A DNA stretch of 64,000 nt from NCBI RefSeq assembly GCF_011751745.2, contig NZ_CP061170.1, forward strand, positions 3,286,001 to 3,350,000, in the 5' to 3' direction. Shown here in pieces: positions 44,247-53,442 of the stretch; the first letter of the stretch is position 1; every line of letters starts with the position of its first letter. Origin of the DNA: Paramicrobacterium fandaimingii. GTDB lineage: Bacteria; Actinomycetota; Actinomycetes; Actinomycetales; Microbacteriaceae. A program made the position numbers and the translations under genes. Under the pieces are notes generated by a model. That model ran no database searches and was not told the origin of the DNA. It saw only the letters and a program-made list of their open reading frames with translations.

Positions 44247-45932
44247 TCAACGGGCGATCGCTCCCACAATCTCTTCGACAAAGCGTTGAACGGCGACGCT
44301 TCCCGGGTCTGCCTGACCGACTGAGCGCTCCTGCTGCCACGCGGCACGGCCCCGCTTCGACTGAAGCCGCGTGGTCGACTCCACTGTCGATCGCGCCACG
44401 GCGGCGACCTCGCTGAGCGGCACGCGGGCTTCGACGGCGCCCGCAACGGCGTCGAGCACGTCGAGGAGAGTCTTGTCTCCGACCTCGGCTCCGCCGCGCT
44501 CGGCAATGCGATCGACCACAGCGCGCAGCAGCGGCGCCACGCGGTCGCTCGTCAGATCCGCGTCGGGAGCAAACGTCTCGGCAGCGCCGATCAAGCCGCT
44601 GCCGACAAGCGCCGCGAACGTCGATGGGTTCGCCGCGGAGAACGCGAGCCCCGTCGTGGTCAGGATGCTTCGAGCGTCCGCGTCTTCGGGCAGGTCCGAA
44701 AGGGCAGCGACGACGGCGGCGCTTCCCGCCGACACGGTGATTCCCAGGTCGCCGTCTCCCAGAGCCGCATCGAGGTCGCGCAGCTCGTCCGTGTGCGCCG
44801 CCATGTTCGGCAACGCGGCGAGCAGCGCGTCACGCAGCGCACTTCGCGTTCCGGTGCGCCCGACGTCGACAGCGCTTGAGCTCGCAGCATCCGTGTCGCT
44901 TTCCGTTGGCGCAACGTCGATGTCGGAGACCTCTCCCTGCTTGAAGAACGGCGACGCGGCGGGGTCGCCCAGCAGCTCTTTGAGCTCGCCGTCGAGCTGC
45001 ATGATGGAGAGAGACGCCCCGGCCATCTCGAGGCTCGTGACATACTCGCCGATCAGCCGGTAGGCGATGGTCACGCCACGCTCGGCGAGAACTCGGTGAA
45101 CCCGGCGGTACACGACGTAGAGCTCCTCGAGCGGAGTCGACCCCAGGCCGTTCACCAGCACGGCAACGCACGTGCCGTCTGTGAGATCAAGCTCGGTGCC
45201 AAGCCGCTCGAGAAAGCGGTCGGTGATCTGGTCGGCGGCCTCGAGCGGGCCGCGGTGTGTGCCCTTCTCCCCGTGGATTCCGACGCCGATCTCCATGTCG
45301 CCCTCGTCAAGCGAGAACGTCTCTTCGCCCGCGGCGGGCAGCACCGTCGGAGACAGGCCGACCCCCATCGTGCGCGTTGCCGCTGCCGCCTTGCTGGCGA
45401 CACGCTCGACATCGTCGAGCGACCAGAGGCGGTCGGCCGCGGCACCCGCCGCTTTGTAGACGAGCACGAGCCCGGCGACGCCGCGCCGCGTGGGCTCTTT
45501 GCCCGCAGGCGCCGACTCGATGTCGTCCGTGCCCAGCACCGTGCGCACGTCGATGCCTTCGGATCGGCAGAGGTCGGCCGCCATGTCGAAGTTGTACACG
45601 TCTCCGCCGTAGTTGCCGTAGAGATAGAGCAGCCCGGCCCCCGACGAGACAGCGACGGATGCTGCGTGAATCTGCGCAGACGACGGCGACGAGAAAACAT
45701 TGCCGACGGCGACGGCCGAGCACAGCCCTTTACCGACGTACCCGAGGAAGAACGGCAAGTGCCCTGAGCCGCCGCCGGTGACGATTGCCACCCGACCCTC
45801 TGCGGGAGCATCCGCTCGAACCAGAGCTCGCCTGTCGCGTGTCGCAGACCTCAGCTGGGTGCCGTGCGCGAGGAGTATTCCGTCGAGAACCTCGTCGACG
45901 AAGCCGTCTGCCGTATTGATGATCTTTCGCAT
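44247..45932 (-). CDS. DhaK-DhaL fused ATP-dependent dihydroxyacetone/ketose kinase
   Basis: The 561-residue fusion has a DhaK domain (about 1-330) with His58 in GGGSGHLP, Asp111 in GNYGGDVYNF and substrate-binding His220 (GVGIHGEKG), and a DhaL domain (about 365-560) with the ATP/Mg motifs LGDGDLG and GDKTLLDVLDA. In dihydroxyacetone kinases the second motif is normally GGGSGHEP; Leu in place of Glu next to the active site suggests a different ketose, perhaps a tetrulose (inference). It is the last gene of the sugar operon. Confidence 0.88.
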   Translation of the reverse strand: MRKIINTADGFVDEVLDGILLAHGTQLRSATRDRRALVRADAPAEGRVAIVTGGGSGHLPFFLGYVGKGLCSAVAVGNVFSSPSSAQIHAASVAVSSGAGLLYLYGNYGGDVYNFDMAADLCRSEGIDVRTVLGTDDIESAPAGKEPTRRGVAGLVLVYKAAGAAADRLWSLDDVERVASKAAAATRTMGVGLSPTVLPAAGEETFSLDEGDMEIGVGIHGEKGTHRGPLEAADQITDRFLERLGTELDLTDGTCVAVLVNGLGSTPLEELYVVYRRVHRVLAERGVTIAYRLIGEYVTSLEMAGASLSIMQLDGELKELLGDPAASPFFKQGEVSDIDVAPTESDTDAASSSAVDVGRTGTRSALRDALLAALPNMAAHTDELRDLDAALGDGDLGITVSAGSAAVVAALSDLPEDADARSILTTTGLAFSAANPSTFAALVGSGLIGAAETFAPDADLTSDRVAPLLRAVVDRIAERGGAEVGDKTLLDVLDAVAGAVEARVPLSEVAAVARSTVESTTRLQSKRGRAAWQQERSVGQADPGSVAVQRFVEEIVGAIAR

Positions 45933-45933
45933 G

Positions 45934-47013
45934 TCACCCTCCGTCGTAGTCGCGCTTCAGCACGGGCTGCACGTCGCCGTTGTCGATGAGCGCAGTGTCG
46001 TCGGCGAACAGGCTACCGCCGCCCCGCAGGTCTTTGACGATGTCCCAGTGAATTGTCGACTCGTTGAGTCCGCCGCACTGTGGGTACGAGCGGCCGAGAG
46101 CGATATGCACGGTGCCGAGAATCTTCTCGTCAAGCAGCAGATCACCCGTCATCGTCGTCATTGCCGGGTTGGTTCCGATTCCCAGTTCGCCAACGGTGCG
46201 CGCTCCCGGAGTCTCCAGAATGCGCGAAACGAACTCACCGCCCTCGCGTGCACGTGCATCGGTGACGACCCCGCGCTCAAACGTGAGGTCGAGATCGGTG
46301 ATGCGAGCACCGCCGAACCAGAACGTTCCCGGAAACCGGATGCTGCCCTCGACACCGTCTTCGCGCGGCGCTGTCGCGATCTCGCCGTCAGGCAGATTGG
46401 CGTCCCCAGCGAAGGGCACCCAGGTTCGACCCGTGCAGTTGAGCGTCAGGTCGGTGTCGGCATCCTGAATTCGCACAATCGATGTCTCGTCGAGCTGCGC
46501 GCACAGCGTCTCGAGTGAACGCTTGTGCGCCGACCACTTCGCGAGCGTCGATGCGAAGAATTCGGCCATGAGATCGGCGTAGCTCACGTTGATGAGCTCG
46601 GCCCATTCCGGGCTGGGCACTCGAACGAGCGTCCATCGGGTGTTCTGCCAGCGTGCCGTCGACACGGTGCCCTTGCCCGCGCGCTGCAGGCTGAGGCGAC
46701 GCTCGTCGATGGTGTCGGGCGGCGCGATCATGCCGCGAAAAGAGACGTGAACGTCCGCCCAGTTCATCGAGGCGAGCTCCATGGGCCCCGGGGCTCCGAG
46801 CACGGCGTCTGAGGCGAAGTCGAGAGCGTACCTGTCGTACGTCTCGTCTGTGAGCTGCACCTGCGGGAGCCCACCACGGCGATATACCTCGCGAACGAAG
46901 GCGTCTGCCGCCTCGACGACGGCGGGCGACGTGATGAAGATGCTGACGCGACTCCCCTCGGTCACCTCGTTGACGTTGGCAAGATGCGCAGCCAGTTCGG
47001 GCCACCTGCTCAT
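45934..47013 (-). CDS. M29-family (thermophilic) metallopeptidase homologue
   Basis: The 359-residue protein resembles AmpS/PepS aminopeptidases of family M29. Likely metal ligands are visible in GELGIGTNP, GTVHIALGRSYPQCGG and TIHWDIV. A peptidase is out of place between two sugar kinases, yet it is tightly coupled: ATGA overlap with the FGGY kinase and one base to the Dak gene. It may hydrolyse an amide or peptide-like bond of the imported compound or be a repurposed hydrolase. Confidence 0.82.
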   Translation of the reverse strand: MSRWPELAAHLANVNEVTEGSRVSIFITSPAVVEAADAFVREVYRRGGLPQVQLTDETYDRYALDFASDAVLGAPGPMELASMNWADVHVSFRGMIAPPDTIDERRLSLQRAGKGTVSTARWQNTRWTLVRVPSPEWAELINVSYADLMAEFFASTLAKWSAHKRSLETLCAQLDETSIVRIQDADTDLTLNCTGRTWVPFAGDANLPDGEIATAPREDGVEGSIRFPGTFWFGGARITDLDLTFERGVVTDARAREGGEFVSRILETPGARTVGELGIGTNPAMTTMTGDLLLDEKILGTVHIALGRSYPQCGGLNESTIHWDIVKDLRGGGSLFADDTALIDNGDVQPVLKRDYDGG

Positions 47014-48530
47014 TCGGGCTTCTCCTCTGTCGTGAGTCGAGCGCGGCTGAGCGCGCGGTAGGTCGAAAGAAATTCGTCGTGAGCTCGGCGCAGCGTCTCG
47101 ACGGCCGGGTCGCCACTCGACCGCGGCGTGATCGTGGAGTCGATGGACACCCAGTTTTCGCGAACCTCGGCCTTTGTCGTGACGGCAAGGCCGAGCGCGG
47201 CGAGAATGACGTCGCCGTAGGCGGCACCGATGGTCGCAGCGCAGTTCTGCTCGAACCCGAGAAGGTCGCTCACGGTCTGCACGAGTACGTCGTTCTTCGT
47301 GCCGCCACCGATCGCCATGACCCGCGTCGGCTCCATGCCGATCTCGGCGTAGGCGCCGACCGCCGAGACGACGGAGTGCGCAACCCCCTCGACGACGGCG
47401 CGGGCCAGCTCGGCCCTCCCCGTTGTGAGAGAGAGACCCGTGAACACGCCGCGAGCATCGGGATCGTGAAACGGCGTGCGTTCGCCGCTGAAGTGCGGAA
47501 TGTGCACGACGCCGCCAGCCCCCGGGCGCGCGTCGTGCACAAGCTGCATGAGCGACGAGAACAGGGCGTCGTCGCCCTCCCCTGTGTCCAGCCCCAGCAT
47601 GTCGGCCGCCCACCGCGTTGCCGTTCCCGCCGTCGACGTTCCAGCGGCGAGAACGTAGCTGCCGGGGAAGGCGAATGGCGCCGACCACAGAACGGCGTCG
47701 GCGACCGGCTCAGACACCACTCGAATCATGTACCCGCTCGACCCGTACATGAGCATGAGGTCGCCGTCGTCCATGACGGATGCTCCGACGGCCTCGGCCA
47801 CGGCATCCGTTGTTCCCGTCAGCACCGGCGTTCCCTCGGGGATGCCGGTCTCGGCGGCGCTTGCCGCGGTCACCGTTCCCGCCACATCGCTCGACCAGCG
47901 AATCGCGGGCAGCTGATCGGGGGTCACGATGTCGTCGAAGCCGGTGAGGTCCCAGCATCCGCCTGCCAGATCGTAGAACGGGTGGTAATACCCGGCAGTC
48001 GCATGATCGATCACGACCTCGCCGGTGAGTGTGGCCACGAGAAAACTCTGACTCGTCATGTACCACCGCGCTGCCTCGGCGATCGCGGGCTCGTTCTCGA
48101 CGATCCACGCGACCTTCGGCCCGGCCGATTGGCTTGTGAGGGTGTTGCCCGAGCGGCGAAAGATCTCGTCGCGACCGATGCGACGCTCGAAGTCGGCGAT
48201 CTGTTCGTCCGCCCGCGTGTCGACCCCGTAGAGAATAGCGGGCCGCAGAGGGTTGAGCTCGGCGTCGACCGGCAGCACGCAGGGTCCGATGGCGCTGCAC
48301 GCTACAGCCAGAATCTCATCGCCCGTGCTCATGGTGCTGACGAGCTCGCGCGACACACTCGCGAAGTCGTTCCACCAGATGTCGATGGCATCGTGCTCGA
48401 CGTGGCCCGGCTGCGGCGTGCTGATGCCGTGACGCGAGCGAGCTGTCGCGTGAACGACGCCGTTTGTGTCGACGAGCACCCCTTTGGTCTCGTACGTGCC
48501 GATGTCAACGCCAAGCAGCAGTGCCGTCAC
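47010..48530 (-). CDS. FGGY-family carbohydrate kinase (xylulokinase-like)
   Basis: The 506-residue kinase has the actin-like ATPase fold of FGGY kinases: GVDIGTYETKGVLVD at the start, TGTTDAVAEAVGA in the middle and the GGGTKNDVLVQ ATP site. The GTG start overlaps the permease stop by four bases. It probably phosphorylates the sugar or polyol brought in by the LsrB-like importer. Confidence 0.9.
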   Translation of the reverse strand: MTALLLGVDIGTYETKGVLVDTNGVVHATARSRHGISTPQPGHVEHDAIDIWWNDFASVSRELVSTMSTGDEILAVACSAIGPCVLPVDAELNPLRPAILYGVDTRADEQIADFERRIGRDEIFRRSGNTLTSQSAGPKVAWIVENEPAIAEAARWYMTSQSFLVATLTGEVVIDHATAGYYHPFYDLAGGCWDLTGFDDIVTPDQLPAIRWSSDVAGTVTAASAAETGIPEGTPVLTGTTDAVAEAVGASVMDDGDLMLMYGSSGYMIRVVSEPVADAVLWSAPFAFPGSYVLAAGTSTAGTATRWAADMLGLDTGEGDDALFSSLMQLVHDARPGAGGVVHIPHFSGERTPFHDPDARGVFTGLSLTTGRAELARAVVEGVAHSVVSAVGAYAEIGMEPTRVMAIGGGTKNDVLVQTVSDLLGFEQNCAATIGAAYGDVILAALGLAVTTKAEVRENWVSIDSTITPRSSGDPAVETLRRAHDEFLSTYRALSRARLTTEEKPE

Positions 48531-49660
48531 GGCGACCCCACCTTGTCTGCGCTCTCGTCTGCGTCATCGCCCACGTTCGACATCGAGGCGATGTTGCGCG
48601 TCTGGGTCGAGGCGACGTACCGCGTTCGTCGCCGGAACCTGAGCTGGTCGAAGACCATGACGCCGATCAGAATCACGCCCTGGGCAATGGAGTACTCGTA
48701 TGACGACAGCCGAATCGCGTTGAACCCGGACTGCACGACCTGCAGCACGAGCGTTGCAAGCACAACGCCCGTCACGGTTGCGAACCCGCCCATGGGGTTG
48801 GTTCCTCCGAGCACCGCGATCACGATGACGAGCAGCACGTACGACGTTCCGTAGTCCGCGCTCGCTGTTGGATTGCGGGTGACGAACAGCACGCCGGCGA
48901 GCCCGCCGAGAAGCCCGGTCGTGAGGTAGGTGCCGTACAGCACGGAGGCGCTGCGGATGCCTGAGAAGCGCGCCGCAGCGGGGTTCGCTCCCTGCAGCTG
49001 CGTCTTGCGCCCGAACGGCGTGCGGTTCACCAGAAGCCCGATGACGATCGCGACGACGATGAATAGCAGAAACAGCACGGGGATGCCGGCGACCGTCGCC
49101 TTGCCAACGCCGGACAGCGCCTGCGGGGCGCCGTAGAGAGTCTTGCCTCCCGTCCACACGATGGCGATGCCATTGAAGATCTGCATCGTTGCAAGGGTGG
49201 CAAGGATCGGCGTGATTCCCACGGTGCTGATCAGAAAGGCATTGATGAGGCCGCCCAGAACGCCGACGGCGATGCCGACGAGAACGATCAGGCCGCCGAG
49301 CGACTCGGCGAGTGCCGGATCGTTTGCGACTACCCCCGTGTACAACGTGCTGATCGTGATGGCCGTGAGGTTGGCAATCGACACGAGCGAGAGGTCGATT
49401 CCCCCTGTCAGCATCGCGAGCGTCATGGCGATGGCGAGAATTCCGATCTCGGGCGCCGACACCATGATGTTCTGCAGGTTGAGCGGGTTCATGAACACCC
49501 GCGGGTTCATTATGGCGAACAGCGCGAATGCGATGACGAGCAGCACGAGCATCCGGCCGATTCCGCGGTCGACGTGGATGTGCGAGATCCACGTGCGCAC
49601 CGTGTTGTCGACGCGCGTGTTGAGTTGCGCCGCTGTGGATTGCTGAGTTCGAATAGGCAT
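48527..49660 (-). CDS. Sugar ABC permease (CUT2), second subunit
   Basis: The 377-residue permease has eight to ten helices and the CUT2 motif LTGGIDLSLVSIANLTA. A hydrophilic N-terminus of about 35 residues precedes the first helix. Together with the next permease it forms a heterodimeric channel, as in AI-2 and rhamnose importers. Confidence 0.9.
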   Translation of the reverse strand: MPIRTQQSTAAQLNTRVDNTVRTWISHIHVDRGIGRMLVLLVIAFALFAIMNPRVFMNPLNLQNIMVSAPEIGILAIAMTLAMLTGGIDLSLVSIANLTAITISTLYTGVVANDPALAESLGGLIVLVGIAVGVLGGLINAFLISTVGITPILATLATMQIFNGIAIVWTGGKTLYGAPQALSGVGKATVAGIPVLFLLFIVVAIVIGLLVNRTPFGRKTQLQGANPAAARFSGIRSASVLYGTYLTTGLLGGLAGVLFVTRNPTASADYGTSYVLLVIVIAVLGGTNPMGGFATVTGVVLATLVLQVVQSGFNAIRLSSYEYSIAQGVILIGVMVFDQLRFRRRTRYVASTQTRNIASMSNVGDDADESADKVGSP

Positions 49661-49663
49661 CGT

Positions 49664-50695
49664 CTACGCCTCCACTGTGTCGAGTACGAACGTTCGTCGT
49701 GACGCGCGTCGTGCCGAGAGCGCCTGAATTCCCACACCGACGACAAGCAGAAGGCCAACGGCCGCGCGCTGCCAGGCGGTGGGCACGCCCATGAGAAGCA
49801 GACTGTTGTTGATCAGCTGCACAAGCACAACGCCGAGCACGGTTCCGAGAACCGAGCCGCGGCCGCCGAAGATGGATGCTCCGCCCAGCACGACAGCGGC
49901 AATCACATCGAGCTCGGTGCCGACGATGTCTTGCGGGTTGGCGTTGCGGTTCAAGATCACGTGGATCAGCCCGCCGATCGCCGCGATCGCGCCGACGAGC
50001 ATGTAGAGGACGATCTGGAATCGCACGACGGGAAAGCCGGCGCGACGGGCTGCCTCGGTGTCGCCGCCGATGGCGTAGATTCCGCGGCCGAACATCGTTC
50101 TGCGCAGCATCCATGCGACAAGAAGCACGAGCACGGCGACGGGCACGATCAGAAGCGGAAGATAGGAGCGGCTGCTCTCGATGGCGATGAGGTTCGCCGT
50201 CGAGAGGCTTGCCATGCTGTCGGGCAGCTGCGCAATGTAGCGTGAGCCGACGTAGACGAGAAGGATGCCGCGGAAGATTCCCTGGGTGGCCAGGGTGACG
50301 ATCAGCGTCGGCAATCGAAACCGGGCGATGACGGCGCCGTTGACGAGGCCGAGCATGGCACCGATGACGCACGCGATGATCAGCACGCCGATGATTCCCG
50401 GGTCGAACTGCCCCTGGTGGGCAAAATGCACAGTCGTGTACGCGGCGAAGATGGCGATCGCGGCGAACGAGACGTCGATGCCTCCCGAGATGATCACCAG
50501 CAGCACCGCGATGGCGAGAACGCCCGGCACGAGCGCAGAACGCATAATCGAGAAGAGCGTGTGCACGGTGAAGAACGACGGGCTCATGAGACTCATCACA
50601 ATGACGAGCACAACGATGATGATCGCGAGCACGCCCTCGTTGTTCGCGCCGCTCAATCGTGACGCGAGTGTTTTCATGCGGTTTCCGAGTGTCAC
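49664..50695 (-). CDS. Sugar ABC permease (CUT2), first subunit
   Basis: The 343-residue CUT2 permease has the motif VIISGGIDVSFAAIAIFAAYT and about eight to ten helices. It overlaps the ATPase gene by four bases and lies three bases before the second permease. The two permeases differ clearly, so this is not a recent duplication. Confidence 0.9.
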   Translation of the reverse strand: MTLGNRMKTLASRLSGANNEGVLAIIIVVLVIVMSLMSPSFFTVHTLFSIMRSALVPGVLAIAVLLVIISGGIDVSFAAIAIFAAYTTVHFAHQGQFDPGIIGVLIIACVIGAMLGLVNGAVIARFRLPTLIVTLATQGIFRGILLVYVGSRYIAQLPDSMASLSTANLIAIESSRSYLPLLIVPVAVLVLLVAWMLRRTMFGRGIYAIGGDTEAARRAGFPVVRFQIVLYMLVGAIAAIGGLIHVILNRNANPQDIVGTELDVIAAVVLGGASIFGGRGSVLGTVLGVVLVQLINNSLLLMGVPTAWQRAAVGLLLVVGVGIQALSARRASRRTFVLDTVEA

Positions 50696-52194
50696 GCGGC
50701 CATCACCTCCTGAATGCGCTGGGCGTCGATCTGTTCACTGTCGAACTCGGCGACGATCGAGCCCCGGCGAACGATGATGACGCGGTTGCAGATCGAGACA
50801 AGCTCGGGCACGTCGTCAGAGATCATGATCACTCCCATACCGTCGCGGGCGGCCTCACGAAGGATCGCGAGAATCTCGTTCTTCGACCCGACATCGACGC
50901 CGACGGTGGGCCCGTTGAGAATGAGGATCTTTGGTTTCGTTGCAAGCCACTTGGCAAGCACAACGCGTTGCGCGTTGCCTCCGGAGAGCGAACGAACAGG
51001 AGCGGCGACACTGGGCGCCTTGATTTTCAACCTCGTGAACAGCGTCGAGATCGTCTGGGCGATGCGCTTCTGGCTGAGAACGACCTTTCCCCGAGCATGG
51101 GTGCCAAGCGAGCTCGCAATGATGTTGTCGGCAATGGACTTCTCGAGAAACAGCCCCTGCGTCAGCCGGTCTTCGGGCACATAGCCGATCCCCGCCGAGA
51201 TAGATGATCGGATGCTGCCAAGACGCAGCGCCTGGCCGTTGATCGTCACCGTCCCCGAGTCGGGTTTCAACAGTCCGAAGAGTGCTTCGACGATCTCGCC
51301 GCGACCCGATCCGAGAAGACCCGTGATGCCGAGAATCTCCCCCGGGGCAAGGTCGAACGAGACGTCGTTGAATGCGCCGGGCAGATCGAGCCGCGACACG
51401 TCGAGCAGAGGGGCGCCCGGTTCGCCGAGAGGGTTCACCAGCCGTGTGGTGTCGACATCTCGACCCGTCATGGCCACCGTCAGCGACTGCACGCTGTACT
51501 CGCGGGCATCTCCACTCGCAACCATGCGCCCGTTGCGCAGTACGGTGATGTCCTGAGACACCTCGAGCACCTCGTCGAGCTTGTGGCTGACGAACACAAT
51601 GGCGACGCCACGCTCCTGCAGCGTGCGCACGAGAGCGAAGAGCCGCTCCACCTCAGAATGCGTCAGCGCGGTTGTCGGCTCGTCCATGAAGAGAATTCGA
51701 GCGTCCTGCACGAGAGCGCGGCAGATCGCTGTGAGCTGGCGGTCGGCAACGGAGAGCGTCTCAACGTCGGCGTCCAAGTTGAGAATGAGCCCCAGCTCAT
51801 CGACGATGCGCTGGGCATCGGGGCGGCTGCGGGCGCGATTGAACAGCTTCTTCTGCGACGCGATCGCTGCCGGAATAACGATGTTCTCTGCGACGGTGAG
51901 GTTGGGAAACAGCGAGAAATCTTGGTAGATCACCTGAATGCCCGCACGCAACGCGCGGGCGGGAGTGATGCGGTTGATCGACTCGCCGTCGATCAAGATT
52001 TCCCCACCGTCCGGAGCCTCAACACCGCTGATGATCTTGATGAGCGTTGACTTGCCGCTGCCGTTCTCGCCGGCGAGGCAGTGCACGCGCCCGGGCAGAA
52101 GTGACATTGACACCCCGTCGAGCGCCGTCACCCCGCCGAATACTTTGACGATGTCGCGCACCTCGAGTACGGGCGCGTCAGTGCGTTCGGCCAT
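50692..52194 (-). CDS. Sugar ABC ATPase, two nucleotide-binding domains
   Basis: The 500-residue CUT2 ATPase has a first domain with GENGSGKST and ILFMDEPTTALTH, and a second with LSGGNAQRVVLAKWL and a Walker-B-like ILILNGPTVGVDVGS. In that second domain Asp-Glu of the Walker B is replaced by Asn-Gly, which should disable hydrolysis at that site, so one ATP site may be non-catalytic. The ATG at 52194 has AAGGA five bases upstream. Confidence 0.9.
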   Translation of the reverse strand: MAERTDAPVLEVRDIVKVFGGVTALDGVSMSLLPGRVHCLAGENGSGKSTLIKIISGVEAPDGGEILIDGESINRITPARALRAGIQVIYQDFSLFPNLTVAENIVIPAAIASQKKLFNRARSRPDAQRIVDELGLILNLDADVETLSVADRQLTAICRALVQDARILFMDEPTTALTHSEVERLFALVRTLQERGVAIVFVSHKLDEVLEVSQDITVLRNGRMVASGDAREYSVQSLTVAMTGRDVDTTRLVNPLGEPGAPLLDVSRLDLPGAFNDVSFDLAPGEILGITGLLGSGRGEIVEALFGLLKPDSGTVTINGQALRLGSIRSSISAGIGYVPEDRLTQGLFLEKSIADNIIASSLGTHARGKVVLSQKRIAQTISTLFTRLKIKAPSVAAPVRSLSGGNAQRVVLAKWLATKPKILILNGPTVGVDVGSKNEILAILREAARDGMGVIMISDDVPELVSICNRVIIVRRGSIVAEFDSEQIDAQRIQEVMAA

Positions 52195-52206
52195 TGTTGT
52201 CCTTTC

Positions 52207-52237
52207 GGCGGTGGGGCTTCCTTGGAGCCCCACCGCC
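52207..52237 (-). terminator. Perfect 12-bp hairpin between binding protein and ATPase
   Basis: GGCGGTGGGGCT (52207-52218) pairs exactly with 52226-52237 across a seven-base loop, 18 bases after the binding-protein stop and 12 before the ATPase start. Such intra-operon hairpins are known to stabilise the upstream mRNA or terminate part of the transcripts, giving excess binding protein. Confidence 0.75.
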
Positions 52238-52255
52238 ATGCCTGGGATTAAAGGA

Positions 52256-53293
52256 TCAGAAATCGAAGTCGTTGACGTTGTCCGCGTCGACTTCGATCGC
52301 GGCATCACCGACGTACACGTTGTCGAAGCCCTCAAGCTTCGTCAGCGACTCGTAGCCCTCGATTCCAAGGTCTGTGCCTTCCTCAATCTGCTCTCCGCTG
52401 GCAAGCAGCTCGGCAATCTTCAGCTGCGCTTTTCCGGCGAGCGCAGGGTCCCAGAAGAACGCCTTGTCGATTGATCCGTCCTCGAGATACTTTTTGGCGA
52501 CAGACGGGATGCTGGTGCCCATCACGCAGACGCTGTCTTCAAGACCGGCCTCCTGAACGGCGCGGGCGATGCCGGCAGCGTCAGTTCCCGCTGAGCCTTG
52601 GAAGCCCTTGAGGTCGGGGTATTTTGCGAGCAGCTCCTTTGCGCGCTGGTAGGCGACGTTCTCGTCTTCCTTGCTCTCGATCGGGTCCTCGACGCGTTCC
52701 ATGTCGGGGTACTCGGCCTCCTGCTTCTCCTGCGCCCCGCCAACCCACTCCATGTGGGTCTTCGCTGTGAGTCCGCCGACGAACGAGACGTACTGTCCCT
52801 CTTCGCCCATGCACTGAGCGAGGTTGTCCATGATCTGCGCGCCGTAGGCTTTGTTGTCGAAAGCTTCGATGTCGATGTCGGCGTTCTCGATGCCCGCGGC
52901 CTCGTGGGTGACGACGATGATCCCCTGATCCCGCGCCTGCTCAAGAACGGTCTCGAGCGCCTTTGGCGAGTTCGGAACAACGGTGATCGCCGTTGGCGCC
53001 TGAGGGATCAAGTCCTGAATGATCTGAATCTGCTTCTCGGGGCTCGCATCGTCTGCGCCCTCCTGACGAGCATCGATTCCTGACTCGTCTGCGAACTCAT
53101 TGACGCCGATTTCCATCCGGTCGAACCAGCCGACGCCGGTGATCTTGACGACGGTCACCATCGTCATGTCTTCGGGCGATACGTCTCCGCCGTCGTCTGT
53201 TCCTCCTCCGCCGCCACCAACGGTTCCGCAGCCGGTGAGAGCGAGAAGGGCGACGGCCCCGAGCGCGAGGCCCGAGGCGAATTTGCGATGCAT
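52256..53293 (-). CDS. Sugar ABC substrate-binding lipoprotein (LsrB/RhaS-like)
   Basis: The 345-residue binding protein has a lipobox ending at Cys22 (LALTGC) and a glycine-rich linker. The mature domain resembles the LsrB/RhaS group (VKITGVGWFDRMEIGVNEFA; VVTHEAAGI). The ATG at 53293 with AAAGGAG five bases upstream is preferred to the GTG two codons earlier. It is the first gene of a seven-gene importer-kinase operon. Confidence 0.9.
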   Translation of the reverse strand: MHRKFASGLALGAVALLALTGCGTVGGGGGGTDDGGDVSPEDMTMVTVVKITGVGWFDRMEIGVNEFADESGIDARQEGADDASPEKQIQIIQDLIPQAPTAITVVPNSPKALETVLEQARDQGIIVVTHEAAGIENADIDIEAFDNKAYGAQIMDNLAQCMGEEGQYVSFVGGLTAKTHMEWVGGAQEKQEAEYPDMERVEDPIESKEDENVAYQRAKELLAKYPDLKGFQGSAGTDAAGIARAVQEAGLEDSVCVMGTSIPSVAKKYLEDGSIDKAFFWDPALAGKAQLKIAELLASGEQIEEGTDLGIEGYESLTKLEGFDNVYVGDAAIEVDADNVNDFDF

Positions 53294-53360
53294 GTGCACT
53301 CCTTTGTGTGATATTCCCTCAACCTGGTGGGGTATCGGGATTAAATTACAGCCCTTCTGG

Positions 53361-53390
53361 AACCTAAATGCATCTGTGGCAATTTGTCAA
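53361..53390 (-). promoter_or_regulatory. Promoter of the LsrB-like importer operon
   Basis: On the minus strand, TTGACA (53385-53390), an 18-base spacer and TAGGTT (53361-53366) form a plausible promoter in an AT-rich gap. Upstream of it lies TTGTTGTTATTTCACAC (complement of 53404-53420), which resembles DeoR-type TTGT repeats. The BtpA promoter at 54261-54290 has the same -10 and spacing. Confidence 0.55.
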
Positions 53391-53442
53391 TCAAACGGCA
53401 ATGTGTGAAATAACAACAATCTGGTAACGCGGTGGCGTCAGG

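Noticed and set aside
47079..48854. 591-codon open frame on the plus strand
   Set aside because: It lies antisense to the FGGY kinase and a permease whose motifs are clear. Its translation is rich in Arg, His and Asp without any domain; long antisense frames are common at high GC.
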